This document shows positions 8,014 through 17,344 of a stretch of DNA of 49,485 bases, one piece after another; position 1 is the stretch's first letter, and every line of letters starts with the position of its first letter. The notes below the pieces were generated by a model that had not been told where the DNA came from, did not search any database, and saw only the letters and a program-made list of their open reading frames with translations. Origin of the DNA: Limimaricola cinnabarinus LL-001 (GTDB lineage: Bacteria; Pseudomonadota; Alphaproteobacteria; Rhodobacterales; Rhodobacteraceae). The position numbers and the translations under genes are program-made. The stretch covers positions 1 through 49,485 of the forward strand of contig NZ_BATB01000020.1 of the NCBI RefSeq assembly GCF_000466965.1. The letters run 5' to 3'.

Positions 8014-9613
8014 AGCGCTTTGCCGAGTTGTTCCGCGCCGTCGACCAGACCACCCGGACCACCAAGAAGGTCGCGGCGATGGCCGCGTATTTCCGTGAGG
8101 CCCCCGACGCCGACAAGCTTTGGACCATCGCGATCTTCTCTGGCCGCCGTCCGCGCCGGACCATTACTGCTACGGTACTGCGCGAATGGGCGGCCGAGAG
8201 GGCGGGCATCCCGCTTTGGCTGTTCGAGGAGGCCTACCCGATCGTCGGCGATCTGGCCGAAACCATCTCCCTCGTCCTGCCCCCCGCCGAGGCCGAGGAG
8301 GATCGCCCTCTCAGCCACTGGATCGCCGAGATCCGCACGCTTTCGAAGCAGGACGACGCTGCGCGCAAGTCTGGCATCCTCGCGGCGTGGGACCGACTCG
8401 GTCCGACCGAGCGGCTCCTGTTCACCAAGCTGCTGACGGGCAGCTTCCGCGTCGGGGTCAGCCAGAAGCTGATGACCCGGGCGCTGGCGCAGGCCACCGA
8501 GATCGACGAGGCCGAGCTGACGCATCGGCTTATGGGGTCGTGGACGCCCGACGACATCACTTGGCACAGTCTCGTGCATGCGCCCGACCCCACCGCCAGC
8601 CTGTCGCGCCCCTATCCTTTCTACCTTGCCTACCAGCTCGACGATCCCGAGGCCCTGGGCGATCCGGGCGACTGGATGGCCGAGCGCAAGTGGGACGGCA
8701 TCCGCGGCCAGCTGATCCTGCGCGGCGGCGACCATCACCTGTGGTCGCGCGGCGAAGAGCTCATGACCGACCGGTTTCCCGAACTGGCGCGGATGAAGGA
8801 TTTCCTGCCGATGGGTACGGTGATCGACGGCGAAGTGCTGGGCTGGGGCGACGAGGTGCCGCTGTCCTTCAATGCGCTGCAAAAGCGGATCGGCCGCAAG
8901 ACGGTGCCCAAGAAGCTGCTCACCGAGCGCCGGTGATCCTCATGGGCTACGACCTGCTGGAGCATGATGGTGAGGATATCCGCGCCCTGCCCTTCTTCGA
9001 ACGCCGCGCCCGGCTCGATGCGCTGGGCCGCGATCTTCCGCCCGAAGCCCCCTTCCGCCTGTCGCCGCTCGTTCCGGTCGAGAGCCTCGACCAGCTGACC
9101 GAGGAGCGTGCGAAATCGCGTGACCTGATGGCCGAGGGGCTGATGCTCAAGCGAGCCGCCTCGCCCTATCTCGCGGGGCGCAAGAAGGGTGACTGGTGGA
9201 AATGGAAGGTCGATCCGCTGACCATCGACGCGGTCATGATCTATGCGCAGGCCGGATCGGGGCGGCGGGCCAACATGTTCACCGACTTCACCTTCGCGGT
9301 AAAGGACGGCAATGGGCTGGTGCCCTTCACCAAGGCCTATAGCGGGCTCACCGATGCCGAGTTTCGCAAGATCACCGCATGGGTGCGCAAGAACACGCTC
9401 GAACGCTATGGGCCGGTGCGTCACGTCAAACCGGAACATGTGTTCGAAATCGGCTTCGAAGGTATCCAACCCAGCCCGCGGCACAAGTCGGGCGTGAGCC
9501 TGCGGTTTCCGAGAATGCTGCGCTGGCGGCACGACAAGCCTCTCGACGAGATCAACACGCTCGACGATCTCAAGGACATGCTCGCCGCCTATGGAGGAGA
9601 CAACACCGCATGA
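8010..9613 (+). CDS. ATP-dependent DNA ligase (frameshifted)
   Basis: About 534 residues when repaired. The first part has the N-terminal DNA-binding domain and the adenylation motif KWDG (in AERKWDGIRG). The second part has motifs EGLMLK and WWKWK and the OB-fold domain. The break is at ~8927, where GAGCGCCGG would read GAGGCGCCGG after adding one G, giving LLTEAPVILMGYDLLEHDG. It belongs to the repair ligase type encoded with a metallo-beta-lactamase exonuclease. The usual further partners (Lhr-type helicase and PdeM endonuclease) are not in this window. The stop overlaps the next start by ATGA. Confidence 0.9.
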
Positions 9614-10689
9614 GACACGCCTTTGCCATTATCGCGGGGGTCGGCCTGTTGCTGCTGGCCATCGCCTCGCTGCTGCCACTTCTCGAAACCGATGCCTGGT
9701 GGGTGCGGTATCTCGACTTTCCGCGAATGCAGTTCGCCGCCGGACTCGTCGTGCTGTGGGTGCTGATGGTGGCCTTGGGTGGCATCGGGCGCGGGGCGGC
9801 TCGCTGGCTCACGGTGCTTGCACTGATCGCGCTGGGCTATCACGGCTGGAAGCTCTGGCCGTATCAGCCTCTCGCGGCCAAGATGGATCCCCGCACCGCC
9901 ACCTGCGGTCCCGAGGCGCGGCTGAGCGTCATGGTCGCCAATGTGCAGCGCAAGAACCGTCAGGCCGATGAGGTGATCGCGCTGGTGCGCGAGCAGAACC
10001 CGGACCTGTTCTTCGTGCTGGAGACCAATGGCTGGTGGGACGAGGCGTTGTCGGCGCTCGATGCCGATTACGACCACCACCTGCAGGACATCCCGTCTGA
10101 CGCCACCTATTACGGGATGCACGTCTTTTCGCGGCATCCCTTTGCCGACACCGAGATGCGGTTCCCCTTCGGCGCGGACACGCCACTCTTTGTCGGCACG
10201 CTCGACCACCCGGCCCGGCAGATCCGGGTCTTTGGCATCCATCCGCGCCCACCGCATTACTTCCAACCCTCCACCCTGCGTGATGCGACGGTGCTCGAGG
10301 CGGCGATCGAGGCGCGTGACGGCGATCTGCCCGCCCTGCTCGCCGGTGATTTCAACGCCACCCCGTGGGAGCGCACCTCGCGCCGAGCCCTGCGCCTCGG
10401 GGGGCTGATCGATCCGCGCGCGGGACGCGGGCCGCTGATCAGCTTCGATGCCAATTCATGGTGGATGAAATGGCCGCTGGACCAGATCCTATGGCAACAG
10501 GGGCTCGCCATGACGGGTTTCGAGGTGCTGGATGGCCTCGGTTCGGATCATTACCCGGTGCTCGCCGAACTGTGCGTCACCGACGGGGTCGATCTGCGCC
10601 CGCTTGCCCCGCGCGACAGCGACGAGGCAGAAGCCCGCGCCACGCTCGAGAAGGCGCGCGCCATACCGGATGCCGCCTTCGACGGCTGA
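9610..10689 (+). CDS. Membrane-anchored endonuclease/exonuclease/phosphatase-fold protein
   Basis: 359 residues. Three hydrophobic segments (about 4-22, 37-58, 65-80) precede a soluble EEP domain with the motifs VMVANVQ, FVLETN, the GDFNATPW metal/catalytic element and the terminal GSDHYPV motif. Related proteins cut nucleic acids or phosphodiesters; because the domain follows membrane helices, it may act at or outside the membrane. It is ATGA-coupled to the ligase, which is odd if it is not involved in DNA. An acidic/Ala-rich tail ends the protein. Confidence 0.88.
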   Translation: MRHAFAIIAGVGLLLLAIASLLPLLETDAWWVRYLDFPRMQFAAGLVVLWVLMVALGGIGRGAARWLTVLALIALGYHGWKLWPYQPLAAKMDPRTATCGPEARLSVMVANVQRKNRQADEVIALVREQNPDLFFVLETNGWWDEALSALDADYDHHLQDIPSDATYYGMHVFSRHPFADTEMRFPFGADTPLFVGTLDHPARQIRVFGIHPRPPHYFQPSTLRDATVLEAAIEARDGDLPALLAGDFNATPWERTSRRALRLGGLIDPRAGRGPLISFDANSWWMKWPLDQILWQQGLAMTGFEVLDGLGSDHYPVLAELCVTDGVDLRPLAPRDSDEAEARATLEKARAIPDAAFDG

Positions 10690-10757
10690 CATGGGTTGAG
10701 CCGGGCCGTCCGCGACCATATCTTTCGGCTCCGAGACACAGGACAGAAAGCAGCCCC

Positions 10758-12568
10758 ATGACCCAAGCCCCCCGCTTCGACGCCGCGACCGAAACCGGGG
10801 GCCGCCCTTTGGGCAACCTGCCGGAATGGGACCTGAGGGACCTCTATCCCGCGCCGGATTCGGCCGAGATCAAGAACGACATCGACTGGCTCGAGAAGGC
10901 CTGCGCCGAGTTCGCCGCCGATTACGAGGGCAAGCTCGCCACGCTCGACGCGCATGGGCTGCTGGAGGCCGTGCAGCGCTACGAGCGTATCGACATCGTG
11001 GCGGGCCGGATCATGTCCTATGCGGGGCTGCGCTATTACCAGCAGACCACCGACAGCGAACGGGCCAAGTTCATGTCGGATTGTCAGGACCGGATCACCG
11101 CCTATACCACGCCTCTCGTCTTTTATGGCCTTGAGTTCAACCGGCTCGACGAGGGCCACCTCGAAACCCTGCTCGGCCAGAGCCAAGAGCTGAACCGCTA
11201 CCGCCCCGTTTTCGAGCGGATGCGCGCGATGAAACCCTACCAGCTCTCGGACGAGCTGGAGAAGTTCCTGCATGACCAGTCGAGTGTCGGTGCGGCCGCT
11301 TGGAACAAGGTCTTCGACGAGACCATCGCCAGGCTGACCTTCACAGTGAACGGCGAAGAGCTTGGCATCGAGGGCACGCTGAACCTTCTCACCGATCGCG
11401 ACCGGGCCAAGCGCGAGGCGGCGACGCATGAGCTGGCGCGCGTGTTTAAGACGCAGATCCGCCTGTTCTCGCGGATCCACAACACGCTCGCCAAGGAAAA
11501 GGAGATCGAGGATCGCTGGCGCGGCATGCCGACGCCGCAGACCGGGCGCCATCTGTCGAACCATGTCGAATCCGAAGTCGTCGAGGCGCTGCGCGATGCC
11601 GTGGTGGCCGCCTATCCGCGCCTGTCGCACCGCTACTACGCGCTGAAGGCCAAGTGGCTCGGGTTTGAGCGGATGCAGGTCTGGGATCGCAACGCGCCGC
11701 TGCCGATGGAGACCGACCGCATTGTCGGATGGGACGAGGCGCGCGCCATGGTCGAGGAGGCCTACGGCGATTTCGACCCGCGCATGGCCGAACTCGCGAG
11801 GCCCTTCTTCGACGAAGGCTGGACCGACGCGGCCGTGAAGCCGGGCAAGGCGCCGGGCGCCTTCGCGCATCCGACTGTCTCGACCGTGCATCCTTATGTG
11901 ATGCTGAACTATCTCGGCAAACCGCGCGACGTGATGACGCTGGCGCATGAGCTGGGCCACGGCGTGCACCAGCGCCTCGCGGCGGGTCAGGGCGAACTCT
12001 TGTCCTCCACCCCCCTGACGCTGGCCGAAACGGCGAGCGTGTTCGGCGAGATGCTGACTTTCCGCAAGCTGCTCGCCAAGGCCAAGGACGCCAACGAGCG
12101 CAAGGTCTTGCTCGCCGGCAAGGTCGAGGACATGATCAACACGGTCGTGCGCCAGATCGCCTTCTACGATTTCGAGTGCAAGCTGCATGCGGCGCGCGCG
12201 CAGGGCGAGCTGACGCCCGACGACATCGACGCGCTGTGGATGAGCGTTCAGGCCGAGAGCCTCGGGCCTGTCTTCGACTTCGCACCGGGCTACGAGAGCT
12301 TCTGGGCCTACATCCCGCACTTCGTGCACTCGCCCTTCTACGTCTATGCCTACGCCTTCGGCGACGGCTCGTGAACGCGCTCTACGCGGTCTACGAAGAG
12401 GGCGGCGAGGATTTCCAAGAGAAGTATTTCGACATGCTCAAGGCGGGTGGATCGAAGCACCACAAGGAGCTTCTGGCGCCCTTCGGCCTCGATGCCTCGG
12501 ACCCCGCCTTCTGGGACAAAGGGCTGTCGATGATCGAAGAGCTGATCGACGAGTTGGAGAAGATGTAG
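10758..12568 (+). CDS. pepF: M3-family oligoendopeptidase (frameshifted)
   Basis: About 603 residues when repaired, as expected for PepF-type peptidases. The zinc site HELGH (in TLAHELGHGVHQRL) with a downstream Glu (SVFGEML) is intact. Reading breaks at ~12368 just after AYAFGDG; one extra C restores LVNALYAVYEEGGEDFQEKY and the conserved C-terminus. The family hydrolyses short peptides in the cytoplasm. A strong terminator follows 31 bases after the stop. The gene is separate from the ligase operon (68-base gap). Confidence 0.92.
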
Positions 12569-12599
12569 GGCTGAGCCTCTGTCTTTCGACATGCACGAA

Positions 12600-12627
12600 G
12601 GGCCGGGGATCAATCCCCGGCCCTTTT
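12600..12627 (+). terminator. Rho-independent terminator after the oligoendopeptidase gene
   Basis: A 10-bp perfect GC-rich stem (GGGCCGGGGA / TCCCCGGCCC) with a TCAA loop is followed by TTTT. It closes the plus-strand gene and separates it from the minus-strand acidic-repeat gene that ends at 12660. Confidence 0.9.
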
Positions 12628-12659
12628 CATGTCAGAGCAGTCGGTAAGGCTAGACCGGC

Positions 12660-13349
12660 TCAATCATCGTCGTTGTCGTCATCGTCATCGTCGTCATCAT
12701 CTTCATCTTCATCATCGTCATCGTCGTCACCGTCGTCATCGTCGTCGTCGTCATCACGCCCACGACGCTTCCCGGCCTTCTTCTCTTCCCGCTCACGGCG
12801 GTCTTCGGCCTTGTCTTCATCGCGCTCGCGACGGTCTTCGGCCTTGTCCTCCTCGCGCTCGCGGCGATCTTCGGCCTTTTCCTCCTCACGCTCGCGGCGA
12901 TCTTCGGCCTTTTCCTCCTCACGCTCGCGGCGGTCTTCGGCCTTCTCCCCCTCGTGCTCGCGGCGGTTTTCGGCTTCTTCCTCACGCTCACGCCGATCTT
13001 CCGCGCGATCGTCCTCGTCCTCTTCGTCCTCGTATTCCTCTTCCACGACATTGCCGACGGCATCGAACTCGCGCTCAACCGAAGTGCCCTTGCTGCTGCG
13101 GCTTTGCTCCTCGAACAGGCGACTGCCGTCGCCGCTATAGACGCGCTCGGTCTGACCCGCTGCGCCAGTGGCCTCGACGACAAGGGTATCGCCGCTCGGG
13201 CGGATGCGGATCTCGCCGCTGTAGCCTTGTGCCACGAGCTGCGCCACGACCGCGTCGATGGCCGCCTGACTGGGTGCCGCAACGGCGGGCGCGCCCGCCA
13301 TGATGGCAACTGTCGAAAGCCCTGCCATGAAATGTCTTCGAATGCTCAC
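12660..13349 (-). CDS. Secreted acidic protein: PepSY-like domain, 11-residue ER/K repeats, poly-Asp tail
   Basis: 229 residues. The GTG start at 13349 has GGGAG 6 bases upstream and gives a clear signal peptide (cleavage near AVAAP, residue 26). Residues ~27-80 look like a small PepSY-type domain. Residues ~101-114 are acidic. Residues 115-198 (13007-12756) are about seven near-perfect copies of an 11-residue unit such as KAEDRREREEE. Residues 199-229 are almost all Asp. The repeat chemistry (alternating Glu and Arg/Lys, 11 = three helical turns) predicts a long rigid single alpha helix. The Asp tail could bind Ca2+ or other cations. I know no named family with this arrangement. It is probably periplasmic or surface-exposed. 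Confidence 0.85.
   Translation of the reverse strand: MSIRRHFMAGLSTVAIMAGAPAVAAPSQAAIDAVVAQLVAQGYSGEIRIRPSGDTLVVEATGAAGQTERVYSGDGSRLFEEQSRSSKGTSVEREFDAVGNVVEEEYEDEEDEDDRAEDRREREEEAENRREHEGEKAEDRREREEEKAEDRREREEEKAEDRREREEDKAEDRRERDEDKAEDRREREEKKAGKRRGRDDDDDDDDGDDDDDDEDEDDDDDDDDDNDDD
12756..13007 (-). repeat. 33-bp coding tandem repeats (11-residue units)
   Basis: About seven to eight 33-bp units encode KAEDRREREEE-like repeats; one unit is 10 residues (AENRREHEGE). Units at the centre are nearly identical at DNA level, suggesting recent expansion and likely length variation between strains. The adjacent segment 12663-12755 is GAT/GAC-rich and encodes the poly-Asp tail. Confidence 0.88.
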
Positions 13350-13446
13350 CGAAATCTCCCGTTCCCTGCCTACGCACCTATCCATTGGTATAGGTATCGT
13401 CGTCTCGGCAAATATGACGGAGGATTCGGACAGGAATATGGCCCGA

Positions 13447-14148
13447 TCAGGCCAGCATTTCCCTGACCACTTCGAAGGACGAACTCAGATCTTCGGCCTC
13501 TTGCCGCGCGATGGCTGGGGTTTGACGGATCCATTCGCCGCTCTCCACGCAATGCAGCATGAAATGTGCCAGATCGGCGTGGCGGGTGCGGATTAGATCC
13601 TCGGGAATGACGTCGGGCACCACCACGTAATCGCCGGTCAACGGCTCGGGCAGCAGCCATCCGGGGCGCACGGCGGTCCAGTCCAGACTGCTCACGCGCA
13701 GCATCTCCTCCATCTCGCCCATCTGGTGCAGCACCCGGGTCAGGGCCGGGATCGCGGTGGTGCGAAACAGCAATGGGCCGCGGTCATGCGTGACCACGAA
13801 GCTCGCCGAGATCGTCACCAGCCGCGTCACCCCGCGCGCGTTCATCGCATCGATGAGCTTGGTCGTGCCGGTGGTGTAGAGGGGCGGCGGATCCAACAGC
13901 GTCGCGGGATCGCCCGGCACGCCCAGCGCCGAGATCACGGCATCGACGCCATCGACGACCGGGCCGAGGTCGTCCTCGATCACGTTCGCCGTGGCCCGTT
14001 CAACATTGTGGCCCGCCGGCGGGGCATCGTCGGGCCATTTCATTTCGGCAGCGCGGACGTGATGCCCGCGCGCCACCGCCTGCTTCACGACCTCCTGCCC
14101 TGTCACGCCATGCGCGCCGAGCACGAGGATTGTCTTGGGGTCGGCCAT
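13447..14148 (-). CDS. NAD(P)-binding oxidoreductase, atypical SDR/NmrA-like
   Basis: 233 residues. The N-terminal nucleotide-binding motif LGAHGVTGQEV and the segments DAVISALG, LVTISASFV and LDWTAVRPGWL are typical of NAD(P)-binding atypical short-chain dehydrogenases. The substrate is unknown. The ATG at 14148 is preferred over an upstream ATG at 14181 because GGAGG lies 7 bases before it. It sits 45 bases downstream of the Gfo/Idh gene on the same strand, so the two may be co-transcribed. Confidence 0.85.
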   Translation of the reverse strand: MADPKTILVLGAHGVTGQEVVKQAVARGHHVRAAEMKWPDDAPPAGHNVERATANVIEDDLGPVVDGVDAVISALGVPGDPATLLDPPPLYTTGTTKLIDAMNARGVTRLVTISASFVVTHDRGPLLFRTTAIPALTRVLHQMGEMEEMLRVSSLDWTAVRPGWLLPEPLTGDYVVVPDVIPEDLIRTRHADLAHFMLHCVESGEWIRQTPAIARQEAEDLSSSFEVVREMLA

Positions 14149-14193
14149 TGCGGTTGCCTCCGGTGGTATTACTGGGAACAACCGCCGATCCGC

Positions 14194-15168
14194 TCAGCCG
14201 TTCCCGCCCTTGGCATAGACCATGTCGATCATCGCCTGCGTGCCGCGGCTGAACTCCAGCGGGCAGGCATAGGCCGCGCCGCCGATCGCGGCCCCGAAGG
14301 CCTCGACCTGAAGCTTGTAGTGGTCGATGCCGGGCCAGCGTTCATGCACGACCCGCATCCCTTCGGTCTCGAGCGTCATCTCGGCCTGACCGAAGCTGTT
14401 GGCATTGAACGGGCAGAGCATCTTCAGCACGCCCTTGTCACCGTGAAAGGTCACCTCCTGCCGCGGATGCAGCCGCATCGACACCATGCCCGCATATTCG
14501 AAGCTCTCGAACCGTGCTGCGACCTGCGCATAGACATCGACCCCGTTCTCGTAGCGGATGTTGGCGTGGCGGATCTCCTGCGGCTCCTGCCCGGTGACGA
14601 AGCGCACCGAGCCGAAGGCATAGACGCCGATATCGGGCAGCCCGCCGCCGCCGGTTTCGGGCCTGTTGCGGATGTTGTCGGTGGCGGCGGCATTGTTGAA
14701 GCTGAACGCCGCCTCGACATGGCGCAGCTCGCCGATCGCGCCGCCTTGCACCAACTCCTTCGCGCGAATCCATTGCGGGTGATGCACGATCATGTAGGCC
14801 TCGGCCGCCATCAGCCCGGTCGCGTCGCGCTTGGCGATCACCGCGTCGAACGCTTCGGCTTTCATGGCCAGCGGCTTTTCGCACAGCACGTGCTTGCCCG
14901 CGTCGAGCGCCTTGAGCGTCCATTCCACATGCATGGCGTTGGGCAGCGGGATATAGACCGCATCCACCTCCGGGTCGTCGAGCAGCGCCTGATAATCGAG
15001 ATGCACGCGCAGACGCGGCTGGAACGCCCGGAACGGCGCGGCCTTGTCCTCGGAGGAGGTGGCCAGCGCCGCAAGTTCGGAGCCCTCGGCGGAATGGATC
15101 GCGCGCGCCATGGCGCCCAGCGCGAATTTGGAGGCGCCCAGCACGCCCCAGCGGATCGGTTCACTCAT
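14194..15168 (-). CDS. Gfo/Idh/MocA-family oxidoreductase
   Basis: 324 residues. A Rossmann domain (RWGVLGASKFALGAMARAI) is followed by the CEKPLAMKAEAFD motif containing the conserved EKP lysine and a C-terminal beta-sheet domain. The family performs NAD(P)-dependent redox chemistry on sugars and cyclitols; the substrate cannot be read from sequence. GGAAAG lies upstream of the ATG at 15168. It begins just downstream of the rpoH terminator. Confidence 0.9.
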   Translation of the reverse strand: MSEPIRWGVLGASKFALGAMARAIHSAEGSELAALATSSEDKAAPFRAFQPRLRVHLDYQALLDDPEVDAVYIPLPNAMHVEWTLKALDAGKHVLCEKPLAMKAEAFDAVIAKRDATGLMAAEAYMIVHHPQWIRAKELVQGGAIGELRHVEAAFSFNNAAATDNIRNRPETGGGGLPDIGVYAFGSVRFVTGQEPQEIRHANIRYENGVDVYAQVAARFESFEYAGMVSMRLHPRQEVTFHGDKGVLKMLCPFNANSFGQAEMTLETEGMRVVHERWPGIDHYKLQVEAFGAAIGGAAYACPLEFSRGTQAMIDMVYAKGGNG

Positions 15169-15194
15169 CACGGTCTTTCCCTGCCTGCGGGAAA

Positions 15195-15225
15195 GAAAAA
15201 CCCCTCCCCGTTTCCGGGGAAGGGT
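15195..15225 (-). terminator. Rho-independent terminator of rpoH
   Basis: On the minus strand, CCCTTCCCC and GGGGAGGGG pair around a short loop and are followed by TTTTTC. It lies 29 bases after the rpoH stop and separates rpoH from the downstream oxidoreductases. Confidence 0.88.
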
Positions 15226-15253
15226 AATCATCGCGGCGCCAAGTGCAACTTGC

Positions 15254-16153
15254 TCAGGCGCTCTCGAGCATGCCTCGCTCCTTGGCGAGTTCCTGCATCC
15301 GCTTTTGCAGCTTCTCGAAGGCGCGCACCTCGATTTGGCGGATGCGCTCGCGGCTCACCTCGTATTGGCCCGACAACTCCTCGAGCGTCACGGCCTCGTC
15401 CTGAAGCCGGCGCTGGACGAGGATGTCCTTTTCGCGGTCGTTGAGCACGCCCATCGCCTCGGCCATCAACTCGCGGCGCGCGTCGAGCTCGTCGCGCTCC
15501 TCGTAATCGGTGGCCTGATCGGCACTGTCGTCCTCGAGCCAGTCCTGCCACTGGGTGGCGCTGTCGGCATCCGAGCCAACCATGGCGTTGAGCGAAGCAT
15601 CGCCGCCCGACATGCGCCGGTTCATCGAGACGACCTCGTCCTCGGTCACGCCGAGATCGGTGGCGATGCGCTTGACGTTTTCGGGGCGCAGATCGCCTTC
15701 CTCAAGCGCGCCGAGCCGGGCCTTGGCCTTGCGCAGGTTGAAGAACAGCTTCTTCTGGCCGGATGTGGTGCCGAGCTTGACCATCGACCACGACCGCAGC
15801 ACGTATTCCTGAATCGAGGCGCGAATCCACCACATCGCGTAGGTGGCGAGGCGAAAGCCCTTTTCCGGGTCGAACTTCTTGACGGCCTGCATCAGCCCGA
15901 CATTGGCCTCGGAGATGACCTCGGCCTGCGGCAGGCCATAGCCCCGGTAGCCCATGGCGATCTTGGCCGCGAGGCGCAGGTGCGAGGTGACGAGCTGGTG
16001 CGCCGCGCCTGCGTCCTCGTGATCGACCCAGCGCTTGGCCAGCATGTATTCCTGCTCGGGCTCGAGCATCGGGAACTTGCGGATTTCCTGCAGGTAACGG
16101 TTCAGTCCCTGCTCCGGCGACGGGGCGGGAAGATTCGTATAGGTCTCTGCCAT
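15254..16153 (-). CDS. rpoH: Heat-shock RNA polymerase sigma factor RpoH (sigma-32)
   Basis: 299 residues. Region 2 (LRLAAKIAMGYRGYGLPQAEVISEANVGLMQAV; FATYAMWWIRASIQEY) and region 4 (ELSGQYEVSRERIRQIEVRAFEKLQ) are clear. The diagnostic RpoH box QKKLFFNLR lies between them. It directs transcription of chaperone and protease genes. The ATG at 16153 is chosen for its AGGAGG ribosome site; an in-frame ATG at 16246 would add 31 residues without family likeness. Rhodobacterales often have two rpoH genes, so this may be one of a pair. The 168-base upstream gap must hold the promoter, which I cannot place confidently. Confidence 0.95.
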   Translation of the reverse strand: MAETYTNLPAPSPEQGLNRYLQEIRKFPMLEPEQEYMLAKRWVDHEDAGAAHQLVTSHLRLAAKIAMGYRGYGLPQAEVISEANVGLMQAVKKFDPEKGFRLATYAMWWIRASIQEYVLRSWSMVKLGTTSGQKKLFFNLRKAKARLGALEEGDLRPENVKRIATDLGVTEDEVVSMNRRMSGGDASLNAMVGSDADSATQWQDWLEDDSADQATDYEERDELDARRELMAEAMGVLNDREKDILVQRRLQDEAVTLEELSGQYEVSRERIRQIEVRAFEKLQKRMQELAKERGMLESA

Positions 16154-16321
16154 GGGCCCCTCCTTTCGGATGTCTCTTGGATCGGTCAGCGATACGGCGT
16201 CGTGCCTAGCGGGGCAAGCGCCGCCTACCGCGATATCCTTGTGCAATGATGAACCCTTATCCCCAGCCCGGCGAGGGGGTGCGACAGAGGTTCAGTGACA
16301 AGTGAATTTCGTTACGGCCCT

Positions 16322-17344
16322 TCAACCGCGCAACGCCGTGAGGAGTTCCGCCATGTCGGCGGGCAGCGGGCTGTCGAAGCGCAGCTTTTCGCCTGTGGCC
16401 GGGTGGGTGAAGCCCAGCGAGGCCGCGTGCAGCGCCTGCCGTCCGAAGCCGGCGGCCAGCATCACCGCCCGGGCCGAATGGGTCTTTTCCGACAGCTTGC
16501 GCCGCCCCCCATAGACCGGATCGCCGATCAGCGCATGCCCCGCATGCGACATGTGCACCCGAATCTGGTGCGTGCGCCCGGTCTCCAGCCGGCATTCGAC
16601 CAGCGCCGATGCCGCGAAGGCCTCCATCACCTTGGCCCGCGTCACCGCGTGGCGGCCTTGGTCGAAGCTCACCGCCTGCCGCTGCCGGTCGGTGCGGTGA
16701 CGGCCCAGCATGGTCTGGATCTTGAGCACCGAACCCGGCTCGAAGCTTGCCCCCTTCACGCCGCGCAGGCGCGGGTCGTTGGGGTCCGGCACGCCGTGAC
16801 ACAGCGCGAGGTAATGCCGCTCGGCCGAATGCTTCTCGAACTGGATCGCGAGGCCCTGATGCGCGCGGTCGGTCTTGGCGACGACCAGAAGCCCCGAGGT
16901 GTCCTTGTCGATGCGATGCACGATGCCAGGCCGCTTCGCCCCACCGACGCCCGACAGGTCGTCGCCGCAGTGATGGATCAGCGCGTTGACCAGCGTGCCG
17001 TCGGGGCTGCCGGGGGCGGGATGCACCACCATGCCCGCGGGCTTGTCGATGACGATCAGGTCATGGTCTTCCCAGACCACACTGAGCGGGATCTCCTGCG
17101 CGCCGATATGGCTCTCGGCGGCCTGCGGCACGGTGATCTCGACCTCGGCCCCTTCGGCGACGCCCGCCTTGGCGTCCGTCGCCACGACGCCATCGACGCG
17201 CACCGCGCCTTCGGTCAGAAGCTTGGCGATGCGCGAGCGCGACAGCGTGGCCTGCTCTGGCACATCGCGGGCCAGCGCCTTATCAAGACGCGCCGGCGGA
17301 TTTTCGTCGATGATGAAGCGGACGACAGTGGAGAGATCGGCCAT
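16322..17344 (-). CDS. rluD: RluD/RluA-family pseudouridine synthase
   Basis: 340 residues. An N-terminal S4-like RNA-binding domain (ARLDKALARDVPEQATLSRSRIAKLL) precedes the catalytic domain with HRIDKDTSGLLVVAK, whose Asp is the catalytic residue of this family. C-terminal RTHQIRVHMSHAGHALIGD is conserved. It probably modifies uridines of 23S rRNA (RluD sites); other RluA-type targets are possible. The start codon shares the palindrome CATG with the divergent DUF6476 gene, so each gene's ribosome site lies in the other's coding region. Confidence 0.92.
   Translation of the reverse strand: MADLSTVVRFIIDENPPARLDKALARDVPEQATLSRSRIAKLLTEGAVRVDGVVATDAKAGVAEGAEVEITVPQAAESHIGAQEIPLSVVWEDHDLIVIDKPAGMVVHPAPGSPDGTLVNALIHHCGDDLSGVGGAKRPGIVHRIDKDTSGLLVVAKTDRAHQGLAIQFEKHSAERHYLALCHGVPDPNDPRLRGVKGASFEPGSVLKIQTMLGRHRTDRQRQAVSFDQGRHAVTRAKVMEAFAASALVECRLETGRTHQIRVHMSHAGHALIGDPVYGGRRKLSEKTHSARAVMLAAGFGRQALHAASLGFTHPATGEKLRFDSPLPADMAELLTALRG

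Noticed and set aside
10551..12329. 592-codon minus-strand open frame
   Set aside because: It is antisense to the M3 peptidase and the EEP gene; the open frame reflects high GC with few stops.
12756..13007. CRISPR array
   Set aside because: The repeats are directly adjacent without unique spacers and encode a continuous peptide repeat. The 27-bp array at 49397 likewise has no spacers.
12346..13140. Ser-rich plus-strand frame over the acidic repeat gene
   Set aside because: Poly-Ser arises from reading GAT/GAC repeats antisense; the minus frame has a signal peptide, a ribosome site and a recognisable domain.
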